Below the pieces are notes generated by a model. It made no database searches. It saw nothing but the letters and a program-made list of their open reading frames with translations, and was not told where the DNA came from. A DNA stretch of 35,409 bases from NCBI GenBank assembly GCA_025453475.1, contig JALOQH010000001.1:1-35409 (forward strand), written 5' to 3'. The stretch comes from an archaeon (GTDB lineage Archaea; Nanobdellota; Nanobdellia; Pacearchaeales; GW2011-AR1). Position numbers and translations under genes: made by a program. This document shows positions 14,053-22,033 of the stretch, one piece after another (positions within the stretch are counted from its first letter, which is position 1; each line of letters starts with the position of its first letter).

Positions 14053-14788
14053 AGTGCACAATCCTCCCTTCTGAATCGAATAGATACAGGCTGTCCCGGT
14101 CATTATTCCAGATATTCTCCTTGGAGTTCCAGAAGAGGTCTGTTGAATTGTCCTCTCCGGCTCCAGAGTGCAGAATTAAGATTCCTGCCATTTCTTTTTT
14201 GAAAGTGTATGTTTTTCTGCTCTCATCCTTCAGATACCAGCCGACAAGATTAATTTTTGGGCAGTTGTTCTTCAGTACAATTAGTTCATTCCTGCTGTCT
14301 ATCCCAGAATCGAAACATCCGAAATATTCTGAGTTGTTCCAGATTCCGATGGAGCGCGCTATTGCGGATTTCTCTGCTTTCGCAAACTCCTTTAATTCTG
14401 ATTCATCGACCAAGAACTTTGAGGCAAGCCCAAGAGAGACTATCTCCAGATTCAGGTATTCTGGAGCATATAGCCTTGCGAGAGTTCTTTGATATTTATC
14501 TTCTCCGAGATATTCCGCCTCTATTGACTTATTTACATATTTCGAAAGAAATTCAATTGCCTGCCTGTAATTTGGAGTGCCTTTCTCAGGAGCGTTTATA
14601 TTCACAAGGCGCAGTGTTTTCCCATCCTCTGTTTTTAGGGTATCGCCGTCAACAATGCTGGCTAGAATAATATTTTCACGTCTGATTTCTTTTGAAGCAT
14701 GCGTATCAATTTCTGTGAACAGGGAAATCGAGATTATTGCAAGAAGAGATACCATCAGCGAGAATATCAGAGCGTATCTTTTTTTCAT
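14033..14788 (-). CDS. Secreted nuclease: thermonuclease domain plus lamin-tail domain
   Basis: A 251-residue protein. A hydrophobic N-terminus (~8-24) is a signal peptide or anchor. The staphylococcal-nuclease-like domain (~38-150) has SIVDGDTLKT, RLVNINAPEKG and GEDKYQRTLARLY, which carry the Asp, Arg, Glu and Arg positions expected at the active site. Residues ~160-250 match a lamin-tail domain (INLVGWYLKDESRKTYTF, then LILHSGAGEDNSTDLFWNS and NNDRDSLYLFDSEGRIV). Such fusions occur in secreted nucleases and may bind DNA or the cell surface. Extracellular DNA degradation and nucleotide scavenging is the likely role (inference). It is divergent from the TrxR-like gene. Confidence 0.87.
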   Translation of the reverse strand: MKKRYALIFSLMVSLLAIISISLFTEIDTHASKEIRRENIILASIVDGDTLKTEDGKTLRLVNINAPEKGTPNYRQAIEFLSKYVNKSIEAEYLGEDKYQRTLARLYAPEYLNLEIVSLGLASKFLVDESELKEFAKAEKSAIARSIGIWNNSEYFGCFDSGIDSRNELIVLKNNCPKINLVGWYLKDESRKTYTFKKEMAGILILHSGAGEDNSTDLFWNSKENIWNNDRDSLYLFDSEGRIVHYEAYGY

Positions 14789-14810
14789 TCAATTCCGCAC
14801 AAAAGATAAT

Positions 14811-14819
14811 TAATATAAT
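14811..14819 (-). promoter_or_regulatory. TATA box, nuclease gene
   Basis: ATTATATTA on the minus strand, centred about 27 nt upstream of the ATG at 14788, within a very AT-rich divergent intergenic region; no SD. Confidence 0.5.
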
Positions 14820-14841
14820 TAATTATGATGTAATAGAAAGG

Positions 14842-14851
14842 TTAATTAAAC
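14842..14851 (+). promoter_or_regulatory. TATA box, TrxR-like gene
   Basis: TTAATTAAAC centred about 24 nt before the ATG at 14871; no SD. Confidence 0.45.
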
Positions 14852-14870
14852 ATAAAAGAGAACAACTGGT

Positions 14871-15818
14871 ATGAAAAAAGGTGAAAGCGCGAAAATTTAT
14901 GATTTGGCGGTTATCGGCGCGGGAATTGCAGGTTTATCCGGAGCAATGTATGCCGGGAGGCTTGGTTTAAAGACCGTGTGTTTCGGCGCGAGCCATGGTT
15001 CTGAAATGCCTCTTGGGGGCGTCATAACGACTACTAAGCAGATAGAGAATTATCCGGGATTTGAGTCAATTAACGGCGGTGAACTCGCGGGCAACATGAA
15101 GAAACAGGCAGAAACGTATAAAGCTGAACTTAAAGAAGAGATGGTTGAAAGTGTTGAAAAAACAAAGGAAGGTTTTGCTGTAAAAACAGACAAGGGAAGA
15201 TATTCAAGCAGAACGGTTTTGTTCGCGACAGGCACAAAATGGAGAAAATTGGATATTCCCGGAGGAAAGGAGTTTGAAAACAGGGGAGTGGCTTACTGTG
15301 CGCTTTGTGATGGTCCTTTCTTCAAGAACAAGCAGGTTGCTATAATTGGGGGCTCGGATGTAGCAGTGAAAGATGCGCTTCTTCTTGCGGAGCATGCAAA
15401 AAAAGTTTATATTATCTATCGCGGAGAAAAAATAAGGGGCGAGAATGCCAATCTTGAGAGAATTGCAAAGAATAAAAAAATTGAAATAATAAACAATACA
15501 AATGTCAAAGAAATAACCGGCAATAAGACAGTCACTTCTGTTGTTCTTGACAGAAAGTTCAATGGAAAGGATAAACTTCAGGTTGATGGTGTTTTCGCGG
15601 CAATTGGCAATGTGCCATTATCAAAACTTGCCAAAGAGATTGGGGCGAGGCTCAATGACGCGGGAGAGATTATGACAAACCCTAAAACCGGCGAAACAAG
15701 CATAAACGGCGTTTTTGCTGCGGGCGACGTATCTGACAGCAGATTCAAACAGGCAATAACCAGCGCAGCTGAGGGGTGCATCGCTGCCCACTCTGCTTTC
15801 GAATACCTTAAGAAATAA
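14871..15818 (+). CDS. trxB: Thioredoxin reductase-like FAD disulfide oxidoreductase
   Basis: A 315-residue flavoprotein of normal TrxR length. The FAD-binding motif is VIGAGIAGLSGAMYAG (~residues 13-28). The redox-active CALC lies near residue 142, in AYCALCDGPFF. The second nucleotide-binding motif is IGGSDVAVKDALLL. The C-terminal FAD motif is FAAGDVSD, followed by QAITSAAEGCIAAHSAFEYL. The HRR segment that usually reads the NADPH phosphate is YRG here (IYRGEKIRGE), so cofactor preference is uncertain. It probably reduces thioredoxin- or glutaredoxin-like proteins. No thioredoxin gene lies in this window. Confidence 0.92.
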   Translation: MKKGESAKIYDLAVIGAGIAGLSGAMYAGRLGLKTVCFGASHGSEMPLGGVITTTKQIENYPGFESINGGELAGNMKKQAETYKAELKEEMVESVEKTKEGFAVKTDKGRYSSRTVLFATGTKWRKLDIPGGKEFENRGVAYCALCDGPFFKNKQVAIIGGSDVAVKDALLLAEHAKKVYIIYRGEKIRGENANLERIAKNKKIEIINNTNVKEITGNKTVTSVVLDRKFNGKDKLQVDGVFAAIGNVPLSKLAKEIGARLNDAGEIMTNPKTGETSINGVFAAGDVSDSRFKQAITSAAEGCIAAHSAFEYLKK

Positions 15819-15833
15819 GGATTTCAGGTTAAG

Positions 15834-15842
15834 TTTTTAAAC
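15834..15842 (+). promoter_or_regulatory. TATA box, pilin cluster
   Basis: TTTTTAAAC centred about 25 nt before the ATG at 15863; no SD. Probably drives three consecutive pilin-like genes. Confidence 0.55.
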
Positions 15843-15862
15843 TGGATAATACTAATAAACAT

Positions 15863-16330
15863 ATGACTCAAAGAATTGGGAAAAGGGGTATCTCTCCGGT
15901 TATTGCGACAGTGCTTTTGATATCCCTTGTGCTGATACTTGCAATTATAATCTATATGTGGGCAAGAGCATTTCTTCCAGAGCTGCTGCAAAAAGACCTC
16001 GGCAATGGACCTGAACCAATAGAGCGCGCCTGCGAGGCGGCAGTTTTTAATGCTGCCTATGATGTTGAGCAGGTTAGTGTAAGCAATGACGGGAATGTTC
16101 CTATATACGGTTTTGAGATATTGGTGAATGATGCTGCGACAGGTTCAATCATGTCCCTGGGCAGCTTTAACAAAACCATAAGAACCGGCGAGTCTACCAG
16201 TTTTGAGGTTGGTTATGTGGAAACAGGCAGTGAGATTACAATTATCCCTTCGTTAATCGGCGAGAATGAAGACGGCGAAAAAAAGTCCTATGTCTGCGGG
16301 GAAGATTATGCTCTCAGCGTAATTGTTTAA
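15863..16330 (+). CDS. Type IV pilin-like protein (archaeal DUF1628/Pilin_N type)
   Basis: A 155-residue protein with a short basic leader ending KRG, then ISPVIATVLLISLVLILAII. This is the class III signal and hydrophobic assembly helix of archaeal pilins. Cleavage is expected after Gly9 by a PibD-like prepilin peptidase. The C-terminal domain is beta-rich with two widely spaced Cys. It shares a 20-nt identical stretch (15893-15912) with the next gene, pointing to duplication or strong constraint. It is first in an operon leading to the TadA-type ATPase. Confidence 0.88.
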   Translation: MTQRIGKRGISPVIATVLLISLVLILAIIIYMWARAFLPELLQKDLGNGPEPIERACEAAVFNAAYDVEQVSVSNDGNVPIYGFEILVNDAATGSIMSLGSFNKTIRTGESTSFEVGYVETGSEITIIPSLIGENEDGEKKSYVCGEDYALSVIV

Positions 16331-16331
16331 G

Positions 16332-16871
16332 ATGAAAAGAAATAAAAGAGGAGTTTCTCCGGTTATTGCGACAGTATTTGTATTGATGCTTACTGTAAGC
16401 GCTGTTGCGCTTATTGCAGGATTCCTTGTTCCATTTGTAAAAAAAAGCCTCTATAAAAGCAGCGAGTGCGTAAATTACAAAGAGGTTTATAGTTTTGAAG
16501 AATCTTTGGGATATAACTGTGTCCAGAAAACAGAGGGATTGTATGCGATTTCGGTGAAGGCTAAGTTTGACAAAGAACTTCTTGGCGGTGTCGCCGGGTT
16601 CAGGGTTGTGTTCAAAAATGCAGACGGCACTTCCAAGGGAATAGAAGTAAAAAATGATACTTCTGCCTCAAACGAGCAGGGAGGAATAAGGCTGCTTGGC
16701 AGAGAAGGACTCAGGATTCCTGCCGCAGGGGAGACAATAACCTATGTTTACAGGGGGGCCAGCGGTGAAACATTTGCCTCTGCAGAAGTCTATCCTGTCT
16801 TGAATTCAGGCACCATCTGCGGAGAAAAGGACAGTATAGAATTAATACAGTGCAAAAATAGGATATCATAA
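16332..16871 (+). CDS. Type IV pilin-like protein, second copy
   Basis: A 179-residue protein starting MKRNKRG, then VSPVIATVFVLMLTVSAVAL. Cleavage is predicted after Gly7. The domain that follows is larger than in the first pilin and contains four or more Cys (SSECVNYKE, GYNCVQK, GTICGEK, IQCKN), suggesting disulfides. The ATG lies 2 nt past the previous stop with no clear SD. A TTG at 16323 would overlap the previous gene and is less likely. It is a paralogue of the preceding gene. Confidence 0.86.
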   Translation: MKRNKRGVSPVIATVFVLMLTVSAVALIAGFLVPFVKKSLYKSSECVNYKEVYSFEESLGYNCVQKTEGLYAISVKAKFDKELLGGVAGFRVVFKNADGTSKGIEVKNDTSASNEQGGIRLLGREGLRIPAAGETITYVYRGASGETFASAEVYPVLNSGTICGEKDSIELIQCKNRIS

Positions 16872-16872
16872 A

Positions 16873-17400
16873 ATGAAAAAGGGGCAGGTTTGGATTGAAA
16901 CAGTATTGTACACTCTTATAGGCCTGGCCTTGATAGGCATAGCTCTTGGATTCATAATGCCCAAGATAAATGAGACAAGAGACAGAGTTTTAGTCGAGCA
17001 GGCTGCAAGCTCCCTTAGCGTTTTGGATGAGAAGATAAACGAAGTTGTCCAAAAAGGGATTGGCAATGTGCGAGAGAATGAATTTATGATGAAGAAAGGA
17101 GAGCTTTACTTTAACTCTTCTACTGATGAGATTTTATTTGTTATACGGGATTTGGGAAGACCGTACTCTCAGCCAGGGGTAGAGATTCCACAGGGGAGAA
17201 TAACCATAAAAACCGTGACTGAACAGAAGGGCAATAGTGTTTACATAAAGGCAGACTACAGGGCAAACATCACGTTTTCTGGAAAAGAAGAGCTTGTCAA
17301 ATTCAGCGCTGCCCAGATACCATATAAATTCTATATTGAGAACAAAGGAAACGTCAATACCAACATCTGGATTGATATTGATGAGGGTTCTAACAGATAG
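16873..17400 (+). CDS. Pilin-like/minor pseudopilin protein
   Basis: A 175-residue protein starting MKKG, then QVWIETVLYTLIGLALIGIALGF. The KKG leader and Glu at position +5 after the predicted cleavage are typical of type IV pilin-like proteins, unlike the ISPVI class upstream. The rest is a mixed alpha/beta domain with no Cys. The gene is 1 nt from its neighbour and directly precedes the ATPase promoter. It could be a minor pilin that primes assembly (inference). Confidence 0.82.
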   Translation: MKKGQVWIETVLYTLIGLALIGIALGFIMPKINETRDRVLVEQAASSLSVLDEKINEVVQKGIGNVRENEFMMKKGELYFNSSTDEILFVIRDLGRPYSQPGVEIPQGRITIKTVTEQKGNSVYIKADYRANITFSGKEELVKFSAAQIPYKFYIENKGNVNTNIWIDIDEGSNR

Positions 17401-17408
17401 ATTTAAAT
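17401..17408 (+). promoter_or_regulatory. TATA box, pilus ATPase gene
   Basis: ATTTAAAT directly after the pilin stop; predicted start site near 17430, leaving a leader of about 10 nt before the ATG at 17440. Confidence 0.4.
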
Positions 17409-17439
17409 TGAATATCGAGCATAATAATGTATCTGAAAG

Positions 17440-18966
17440 ATGGTGGTTAATATTGACTTAAGTCCGAGCATTCCTGCTCTGCAGAAAATAGAGGACAAAA
17501 CAAAAATAAATGTGCGTTATGCACTTATTTCCCCGTATGCTTTTGCCCATATACACTGGGATAAAAACATTGGAGAAGTAGTATATGAGATTGAAGAGCC
17601 GGTTCTTGACTATTCAGAAAAAGAAATGCTTGAAAAGGTAGAGAATGCGATGCTTGAGATCCTAAATGTGAATGTTGCTGTCGAAAAAACAATGGAAGCA
17701 ATAACTGAATATCTTGACAAAACTGCGAAGCTCCTGATTAATGAACTAAATCTTGGGATGAGCAATGAGACATATGATAAGATATTCTACTATTTATTCA
17801 GGGACTTTATCGGTTTCAATGAGATAGACCCCTTGCTCAGGGACTATTTTATTGAAGATATAGAATGCAACGGGATAAACACTCCGGTTTACATCATCCA
17901 CAGGGTTTTTAGAAATCTAAGGACAAGCATTGTGTTCAAGGACATGGACAGGTCAGCGAGTTTTGTTGAAAAGCTGGCTCAGAGAGCTGGAAGATATATC
18001 TCCTATGCCCAGCCTTTGCTTGATGGCACGCTTCCGGATGGCAGCAGAGTCAATGCGACTTATACAAAAGACGTCACATCGAAAGGCCCAACGTTTACAA
18101 TAAGAAAATTCACAAAGATACCGTGGACCCCTACGCAGCTTATTGCGTTCAATACAGTCAGCCCCGAAATGATGGCTTATTTCTGGATATTGCTCCAGTA
18201 TAAATCAAGCATTCTGGTAGCTGGAGGCACTGCTTCCGGGAAAACAACTTTTCTGAATGCAATAGCGTTCTTTATCCCGCCAGAGGCAAGAGTTGTAAGC
18301 ATTGAAGATACCAGAGAAATAAACCTCCCCCGGGAGAACTGGCTGCCTGCTGTCGCTCGACCTTCGATTGGAACAGGAAAGGTTGGAGAAGTTGATTTGT
18401 TTGAACTTCTAAAGAGCTCATTCAGGCAAAGTCCGGACTACCTGATAGTCGGAGAGGTAAGAGGCAAGGAGGCTTTCGTACTTTTCCAAGGCATGGCTTC
18501 CGGGCACGCGTCATTGAGCACCATGCACGCAGATTCTGTCGATACCCTGATAAGAAGACTTGAGACTCCTCCGATTGAACTATCGCCGACCCTTGTAAAT
18601 ACGCTGGATTGTGTAGCAATTGCCACACATGCAGTGGTGAATCAGCAGGAAACAAGAAGAATCAGGGATGTTTCGGAGATTGTTAATGTGAACAAGGATG
18701 GTACGGCGATTGTAAACACTCCGCTTATATGGGATCCGAAGAGAGATGTGTTCTATTTCAAAAAACAAAGCAGGGTATTTGAGAAGATATCACAAAGATA
18801 CGGAATCCCGATTGAAAAACTGCAAAGGGAATTCGAGCTGAGGGCGAAGATGCTCTATGAACTTGCCAAGCAGAAGGTATTCGGTTTTGAGGAGATTCAG
18901 AAAATCATCATTGACTATTACAAAAACCCTGTGGAAGTGCTTGCAAGGTACAATCTCGGGGGATAA
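17440..18966 (+). CDS. tadA: Type IV pilus assembly ATPase (TadA/VirB11/GspE family)
   Basis: A 508-residue secretion-type ATPase. The N-terminal ~235 residues form the GspE/VirB11 N-domain (FIGFNEIDPLLRDYFIEDIE, DGTLPDGSRVNATY). Walker A is GGTASGKT at 262-269. The Asp box is SIEDTREINL. Walker B is YLIVGEVRG, and the His box is GHASLSTMHADSVDTLIRRL. It powers pilin polymerisation or secretion through the TadC membrane partners encoded just downstream. Archaellum FlaI is a relative, but no fla accessory genes are present, so an adhesive pilus system is more likely. Confidence 0.93.
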   Translation: MVVNIDLSPSIPALQKIEDKTKINVRYALISPYAFAHIHWDKNIGEVVYEIEEPVLDYSEKEMLEKVENAMLEILNVNVAVEKTMEAITEYLDKTAKLLINELNLGMSNETYDKIFYYLFRDFIGFNEIDPLLRDYFIEDIECNGINTPVYIIHRVFRNLRTSIVFKDMDRSASFVEKLAQRAGRYISYAQPLLDGTLPDGSRVNATYTKDVTSKGPTFTIRKFTKIPWTPTQLIAFNTVSPEMMAYFWILLQYKSSILVAGGTASGKTTFLNAIAFFIPPEARVVSIEDTREINLPRENWLPAVARPSIGTGKVGEVDLFELLKSSFRQSPDYLIVGEVRGKEAFVLFQGMASGHASLSTMHADSVDTLIRRLETPPIELSPTLVNTLDCVAIATHAVVNQQETRRIRDVSEIVNVNKDGTAIVNTPLIWDPKRDVFYFKKQSRVFEKISQRYGIPIEKLQREFELRAKMLYELAKQKVFGFEEIQKIIIDYYKNPVEVLARYNLGG

Positions 18967-18967
18967 G

Positions 18968-18976
18968 TATTTAAAC
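18968..18976 (+). promoter_or_regulatory. TATA box, small protein/TadC unit
   Basis: TATTTAAAC, just after the ATPase stop, centred about 25 nt before the ATG at 18997; no SD. Confidence 0.5.
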
Positions 18977-18996
18977 AATTTTTGATTTTTCTATTG

Positions 18997-19158
18997 ATGA
19001 AAAAAGAGGATGTGGCTCTAATTGCGAAATCCTTAACCAGCATAAAAAACGCCATTGACGAGCTTGATTCTGCCATTAAGAAAAACGATGCAACCCGTGC
19101 AAATTCCGCCAAGGAAAGGATATTGGAGATGCAAATCCAGATAAACCGGCTGCTATGA
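18997..19158 (+). CDS. 53-residue helical protein coupled to TadC
   Basis: A short gene starting MKKEDVALIAKSLTSIKNAI and ending QIQINRLL. It is predicted to be two amphipathic helices separated by a polar turn near residues 29-35, with no transmembrane segment or signal. It has its own TATA box about 25 nt upstream, and its TGA overlaps the TadC ATG (ATGA). Its helix-turn-helix layout resembles the soluble N-terminal region of the TadC that follows. I recognise no family. The context suggests a small soluble partner of the pilus platform or ATPase (inference). Confidence 0.68.
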   Translation: MKKEDVALIAKSLTSIKNAIDELDSAIKKNDATRANSAKERILEMQIQINRLL

Positions 19159-20396
19159 CTGAAGCATTGAAAAAAGCTGTCCAGAAAGAGATTGAAATGC
19201 TTGGAGAGTACTCCCTGATTCTTGCTAAAGCGGAGAACTCGTCACAGTCTGAAAGAAGATTGATGCTTGACGGCGCGGATTCTCTGATTGCTCAAATCAA
19301 GAAGGTGAATAATTCGATACCGGTTCTGTTGAACAGGATTTTAATTGAGCCAGAAGGAAAGAAAAAGAGTGAAAAAGAAACAAAAAAACCAGCCAAGGAA
19401 ATTGTGCTTTCTGAGAGGCTGTCAATAAAGTCCGAAGAAAAAGAAAAGATGCTCGGAGAGCTCAATATCAATGAAAGATTGTTCAGGAAGGTTGGAAAGA
19501 AACAAGGCGAGGAGAAGGAGGCTGAATTTGAGTTCAAAGCAGCGAGAGGCTATCTTAAGATGGCAAATAGATTTTTCCTTGACAGCGCAAACAAGCTGAT
19601 AAAGAAAGGATATTTCCTGAGCTTGGCGGGAGAAATAAAGAAATCCAACCTTGACATGCTTTTTGGAAGCTATGTCGCGATGATACTGTTTACGACTTTC
19701 CTCTCGGTTTTTGCAGGTTTGCTGCTTGCAATAATCCTGATGATTATAATCGGTTTTAACCCAATTATTCTGCTTTTAATCATTGTTGTTCCGATAGGGG
19801 TTTTTTCTGCACTCTACTACTATCCTTCTGCGGAAAGAAGCAGTATCTCAAAGAAGATTGATGATGAGCTGCCATTTGCTGTAATCCACATGAGCTCCAT
19901 ATCCGGTTCAGGCATTGAACCAACAGAAATATTCAAGATAATCGGGCTTAGCAAAGAGTATCCTTTCCTGAAGGGGGAGATAAGAAAGATACTCAACCAG
20001 ATTAATATTTATGGATATGACCTGGTAACAGCCCTTAACGGAGTTTCGAAGAGCACATCAAGCGACAAACTCGCTGAACTTTTGAACGGGCTTTCTGCTA
20101 CGATAAGCTCTGGCGGAAGCCTGTCAGACTTCTTCCAAAAAAGGGCGGATACGCTGCTTGTGTCATACAAACTTGAAAAAGCAAGATTCGTGAAGGTTGC
20201 AGAAACGTTCATGGATGTTTATATCAGTGTGGTTATTGCTGCGCCGATGATACTTATGCTCATGCTTGTCATGATCTCTGTTTCAGGAATACAAACAGGG
20301 TTTACGCCATATCAGCTGACTTTTATCACAATCGGCGGAGTAGCATTAATAAATATTGTATTCCTCGGATTTTTGCAGATGAAGGCTTCGTACTAA
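19155..20396 (+). CDS. tadC: Pilus platform protein, TadC/GspF family (long form)
   Basis: A 413-residue membrane protein. The first ~165 residues are soluble, charged and helical. They are followed by a pair of long hydrophobic segments (~175-225), a T2SSF-like cytoplasmic domain (ISKKIDDELPFAVIHMSSISGSGI, split; KIIGLSKEYPFLKGEIRKI; LAELLNGLSATISSGGSLSDFF), and two C-terminal membrane segments. GspF/TadC proteins form the inner-membrane platform turned by the ATPase. The start overlaps the stop of the 53-residue gene. The long charged N-terminus could be the ATPase-docking part. Confidence 0.9.
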   Translation: MTEALKKAVQKEIEMLGEYSLILAKAENSSQSERRLMLDGADSLIAQIKKVNNSIPVLLNRILIEPEGKKKSEKETKKPAKEIVLSERLSIKSEEKEKMLGELNINERLFRKVGKKQGEEKEAEFEFKAARGYLKMANRFFLDSANKLIKKGYFLSLAGEIKKSNLDMLFGSYVAMILFTTFLSVFAGLLLAIILMIIIGFNPIILLLIIVVPIGVFSALYYYPSAERSSISKKIDDELPFAVIHMSSISGSGIEPTEIFKIIGLSKEYPFLKGEIRKILNQINIYGYDLVTALNGVSKSTSSDKLAELLNGLSATISSGGSLSDFFQKRADTLLVSYKLEKARFVKVAETFMDVYISVVIAAPMILMLMLVMISVSGIQTGFTPYQLTFITIGGVALINIVFLGFLQMKASY

Positions 20397-20397
20397 A

Positions 20398-21252
20398 ATG
20401 AGAATAAAAAAAGTTGCAATTGTTGGGATATCTGCGGGTCTTCTGATATTAATCCTGGATTTAATCTTCTTCCGCGGTGAGAAAATATTCAGTTTTATAG
20501 TCGGAATAGCGTTTGTTGTTGCGGCAATGCCTTTTGTACTGGATATTGTACGGGAGGGCAAGAGAGAAGAAGAAGTGAGCGAAATGTTCTTGGAATTCTC
20601 CAGGAATCTTGCAGAGAGCGTGAACACCGGAACACCTATAAGCAAGAGCATAATCAACATGGCAAAGAAAAATTACGGCGCATTGACGCCCCATGTACAA
20701 AAACTTGCAAATCAAATCTCGCTCGGAATACCTGTCGGACGGGCGCTTGAAACATTTGCTGAAGATGTAGACAACAAGGTGATAAGACGGGCTGTTGCGC
20801 TTATCCGGGAAGCTGAGAAAGCTGGCGGAGAAATAGATTATATCCTTGAATCAGTAGCGAACTCTATTTCAGAGGTTGAGAAGCTTAAAAAAGAGAGGAA
20901 ATCTGCGATATTCAACCTGATTGTCCAGGGATATATCATATTTTTCATCTTCATCGGCATAATGCTTGTGATGGAATTTAAGATACTGCCCCTGACTTAC
21001 GGAACAAGTTCTTTTGGCATAGCAACAGGAGACATAAGCTCGTTCAGCTCCGGCGTTACAATGAGCGCTGAAAAATTAAATCCTGCGCAGATATCCCAAC
21101 TGTTCCTCTATCTTCTGCTAACGCAGGGATTTTTTGCCGGACTGACTATCGGAAAATTAAGCGAGGGTTCTATTAAGGCAGGGATAAAACATTCATTCAT
21201 ACTGACAATTGCGGCTTTCCTTATCTCTACAGGCGTCAGAGCGCTTATCTAG
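20398..21252 (+). CDS. tadC: Pilus platform protein, TadC/GspF family (short form)
   Basis: A 284-residue membrane protein with two N-terminal membrane segments (~5-50), a T2SSF domain (EMFLEFSRNLAESVNTGTPI, RRAVALIREAEKAGGEIDYIL), and C-terminal membrane segments around 180-200, 235-255 and 262-280. It lies 1 nt after the longer TadC. Paired TadC-like proteins suggest a heteromeric platform, as in bacterial Tad systems with TadB/TadC. Its stop region overlaps the convergent methyltransferase gene by 8 nt. Confidence 0.88.
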   Translation: MRIKKVAIVGISAGLLILILDLIFFRGEKIFSFIVGIAFVVAAMPFVLDIVREGKREEEVSEMFLEFSRNLAESVNTGTPISKSIINMAKKNYGALTPHVQKLANQISLGIPVGRALETFAEDVDNKVIRRAVALIREAEKAGGEIDYILESVANSISEVEKLKKERKSAIFNLIVQGYIIFFIFIGIMLVMEFKILPLTYGTSSFGIATGDISSFSSGVTMSAEKLNPAQISQLFLYLLLTQGFFAGLTIGKLSEGSIKAGIKHSFILTIAAFLISTGVRALI

Positions 21253-22012
21253 CGACAATATAGAAAATTTCGTTTTCTGAGCCGACTGTATTGAACTTAA
21301 ACCCCAAGTTAGCAAGAAGCTTCTCAAACCATATTCTTCTGGGCTTATTCATTCTTTTTCCGGAGAGAGTGGTTGTTGAAAAACTAACAATAAGATTTTT
21401 GAAAGTTATATTTTTCAGCACGCGCTCTGCAATAACATAGTCATTTTTCCCGAGTATATCAAAAACCTTGAAGATTAAACATAAGTCTGCTTCAGGAACA
21501 GAACATTCGTCTATCTTTCTCAGGTCGCAGAAAAAAGCGTCGCCTTTTATATTATGCTTCTTGAAATAATCCCGGATAATCTCCAGCTCAGACAGATTGA
21601 TATCGCAAGCGTAATAAGTTACTCCGGGTTTTGCGATAGCCAGCGGATTAAGCCCGCATCCAAGATCGAGGATGGATTTTGGTTTTAGACTGTTAATTAC
21701 CTCCTTGAGCCGCGGATAAAAATTAAAACGCTCCTTTGTTGAAGAATGCGTCTTCAGAATTTCATCCATGTCTTCTGAATCTGCCAATTTTTTCCTGTTT
21801 TTTCGGCTTGTTTGGAACATGCCAGTTGAATAACGAAGTTCTGCGCGAATGTCCTTGACAATTAGTTTTATGTCTGAGATTTTCAATTTCTCCAGGGAGA
21901 GATTGTTTCTTTTTACATATGAATCGAGTACCCCCAAGACAATGGAGTCCCCTATACCGGACAGCTCTTTCTTCTGTTTTATCCTGGAGAGTGCAGACTG
22001 CCTGATATCCAT
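21245..22012 (-). CDS. 16S rRNA methyltransferase homologue, ArmA/Rmt (m7G1405) family
   Basis: A 255-residue SAM-dependent methyltransferase. It matches the aminoglycoside-resistance 16S rRNA N7-G1405 family (ArmA, RmtB, FmrO) in length and motifs. These are an N-terminal helical domain with a TGMFQ segment (~63-67), HSSTKERF (89-96), SAM motif I ILDLGCGLNPL (114-124), YYACDIN (133-139), CDL (162-164), LIFKVFDIL, and IVSFSTTTLSGKR (208-220), ending NEIFYIVAR. Known members modify G1405 of the decoding site. An archaeal copy could be a resistance, self-protection or housekeeping enzyme. It has its own TATA box, lies opposite to the pilus genes, and no mobile element was seen nearby. Confidence 0.85.
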   Translation of the reverse strand: MDIRQSALSRIKQKKELSGIGDSIVLGVLDSYVKRNNLSLEKLKISDIKLIVKDIRAELRYSTGMFQTSRKNRKKLADSEDMDEILKTHSSTKERFNFYPRLKEVINSLKPKSILDLGCGLNPLAIAKPGVTYYACDINLSELEIIRDYFKKHNIKGDAFFCDLRKIDECSVPEADLCLIFKVFDILGKNDYVIAERVLKNITFKNLIVSFSTTTLSGKRMNKPRRIWFEKLLANLGFKFNTVGSENEIFYIVAR

Positions 22013-22033
22013 ATTAAAACGAGGGGGGCAGTG

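Noticed and set aside
14053..14103. Longer start for the 226-residue surface protein
   Set aside because: It would place the signal peptide internally; the inner ATG has a strong GGGAGG motif.
17440..18966. Archaellum motor FlaI
   Set aside because: The ATPase is related, but no archaellin accessory genes (flaG, flaF, flaH, flaJ order) accompany it; paired TadC genes and pilins fit a pilus system better.
21245..22012. Mobile element carrying the methyltransferase gene
   Set aside because: No transposase, integrase, terminal repeats or target duplications are visible around it.
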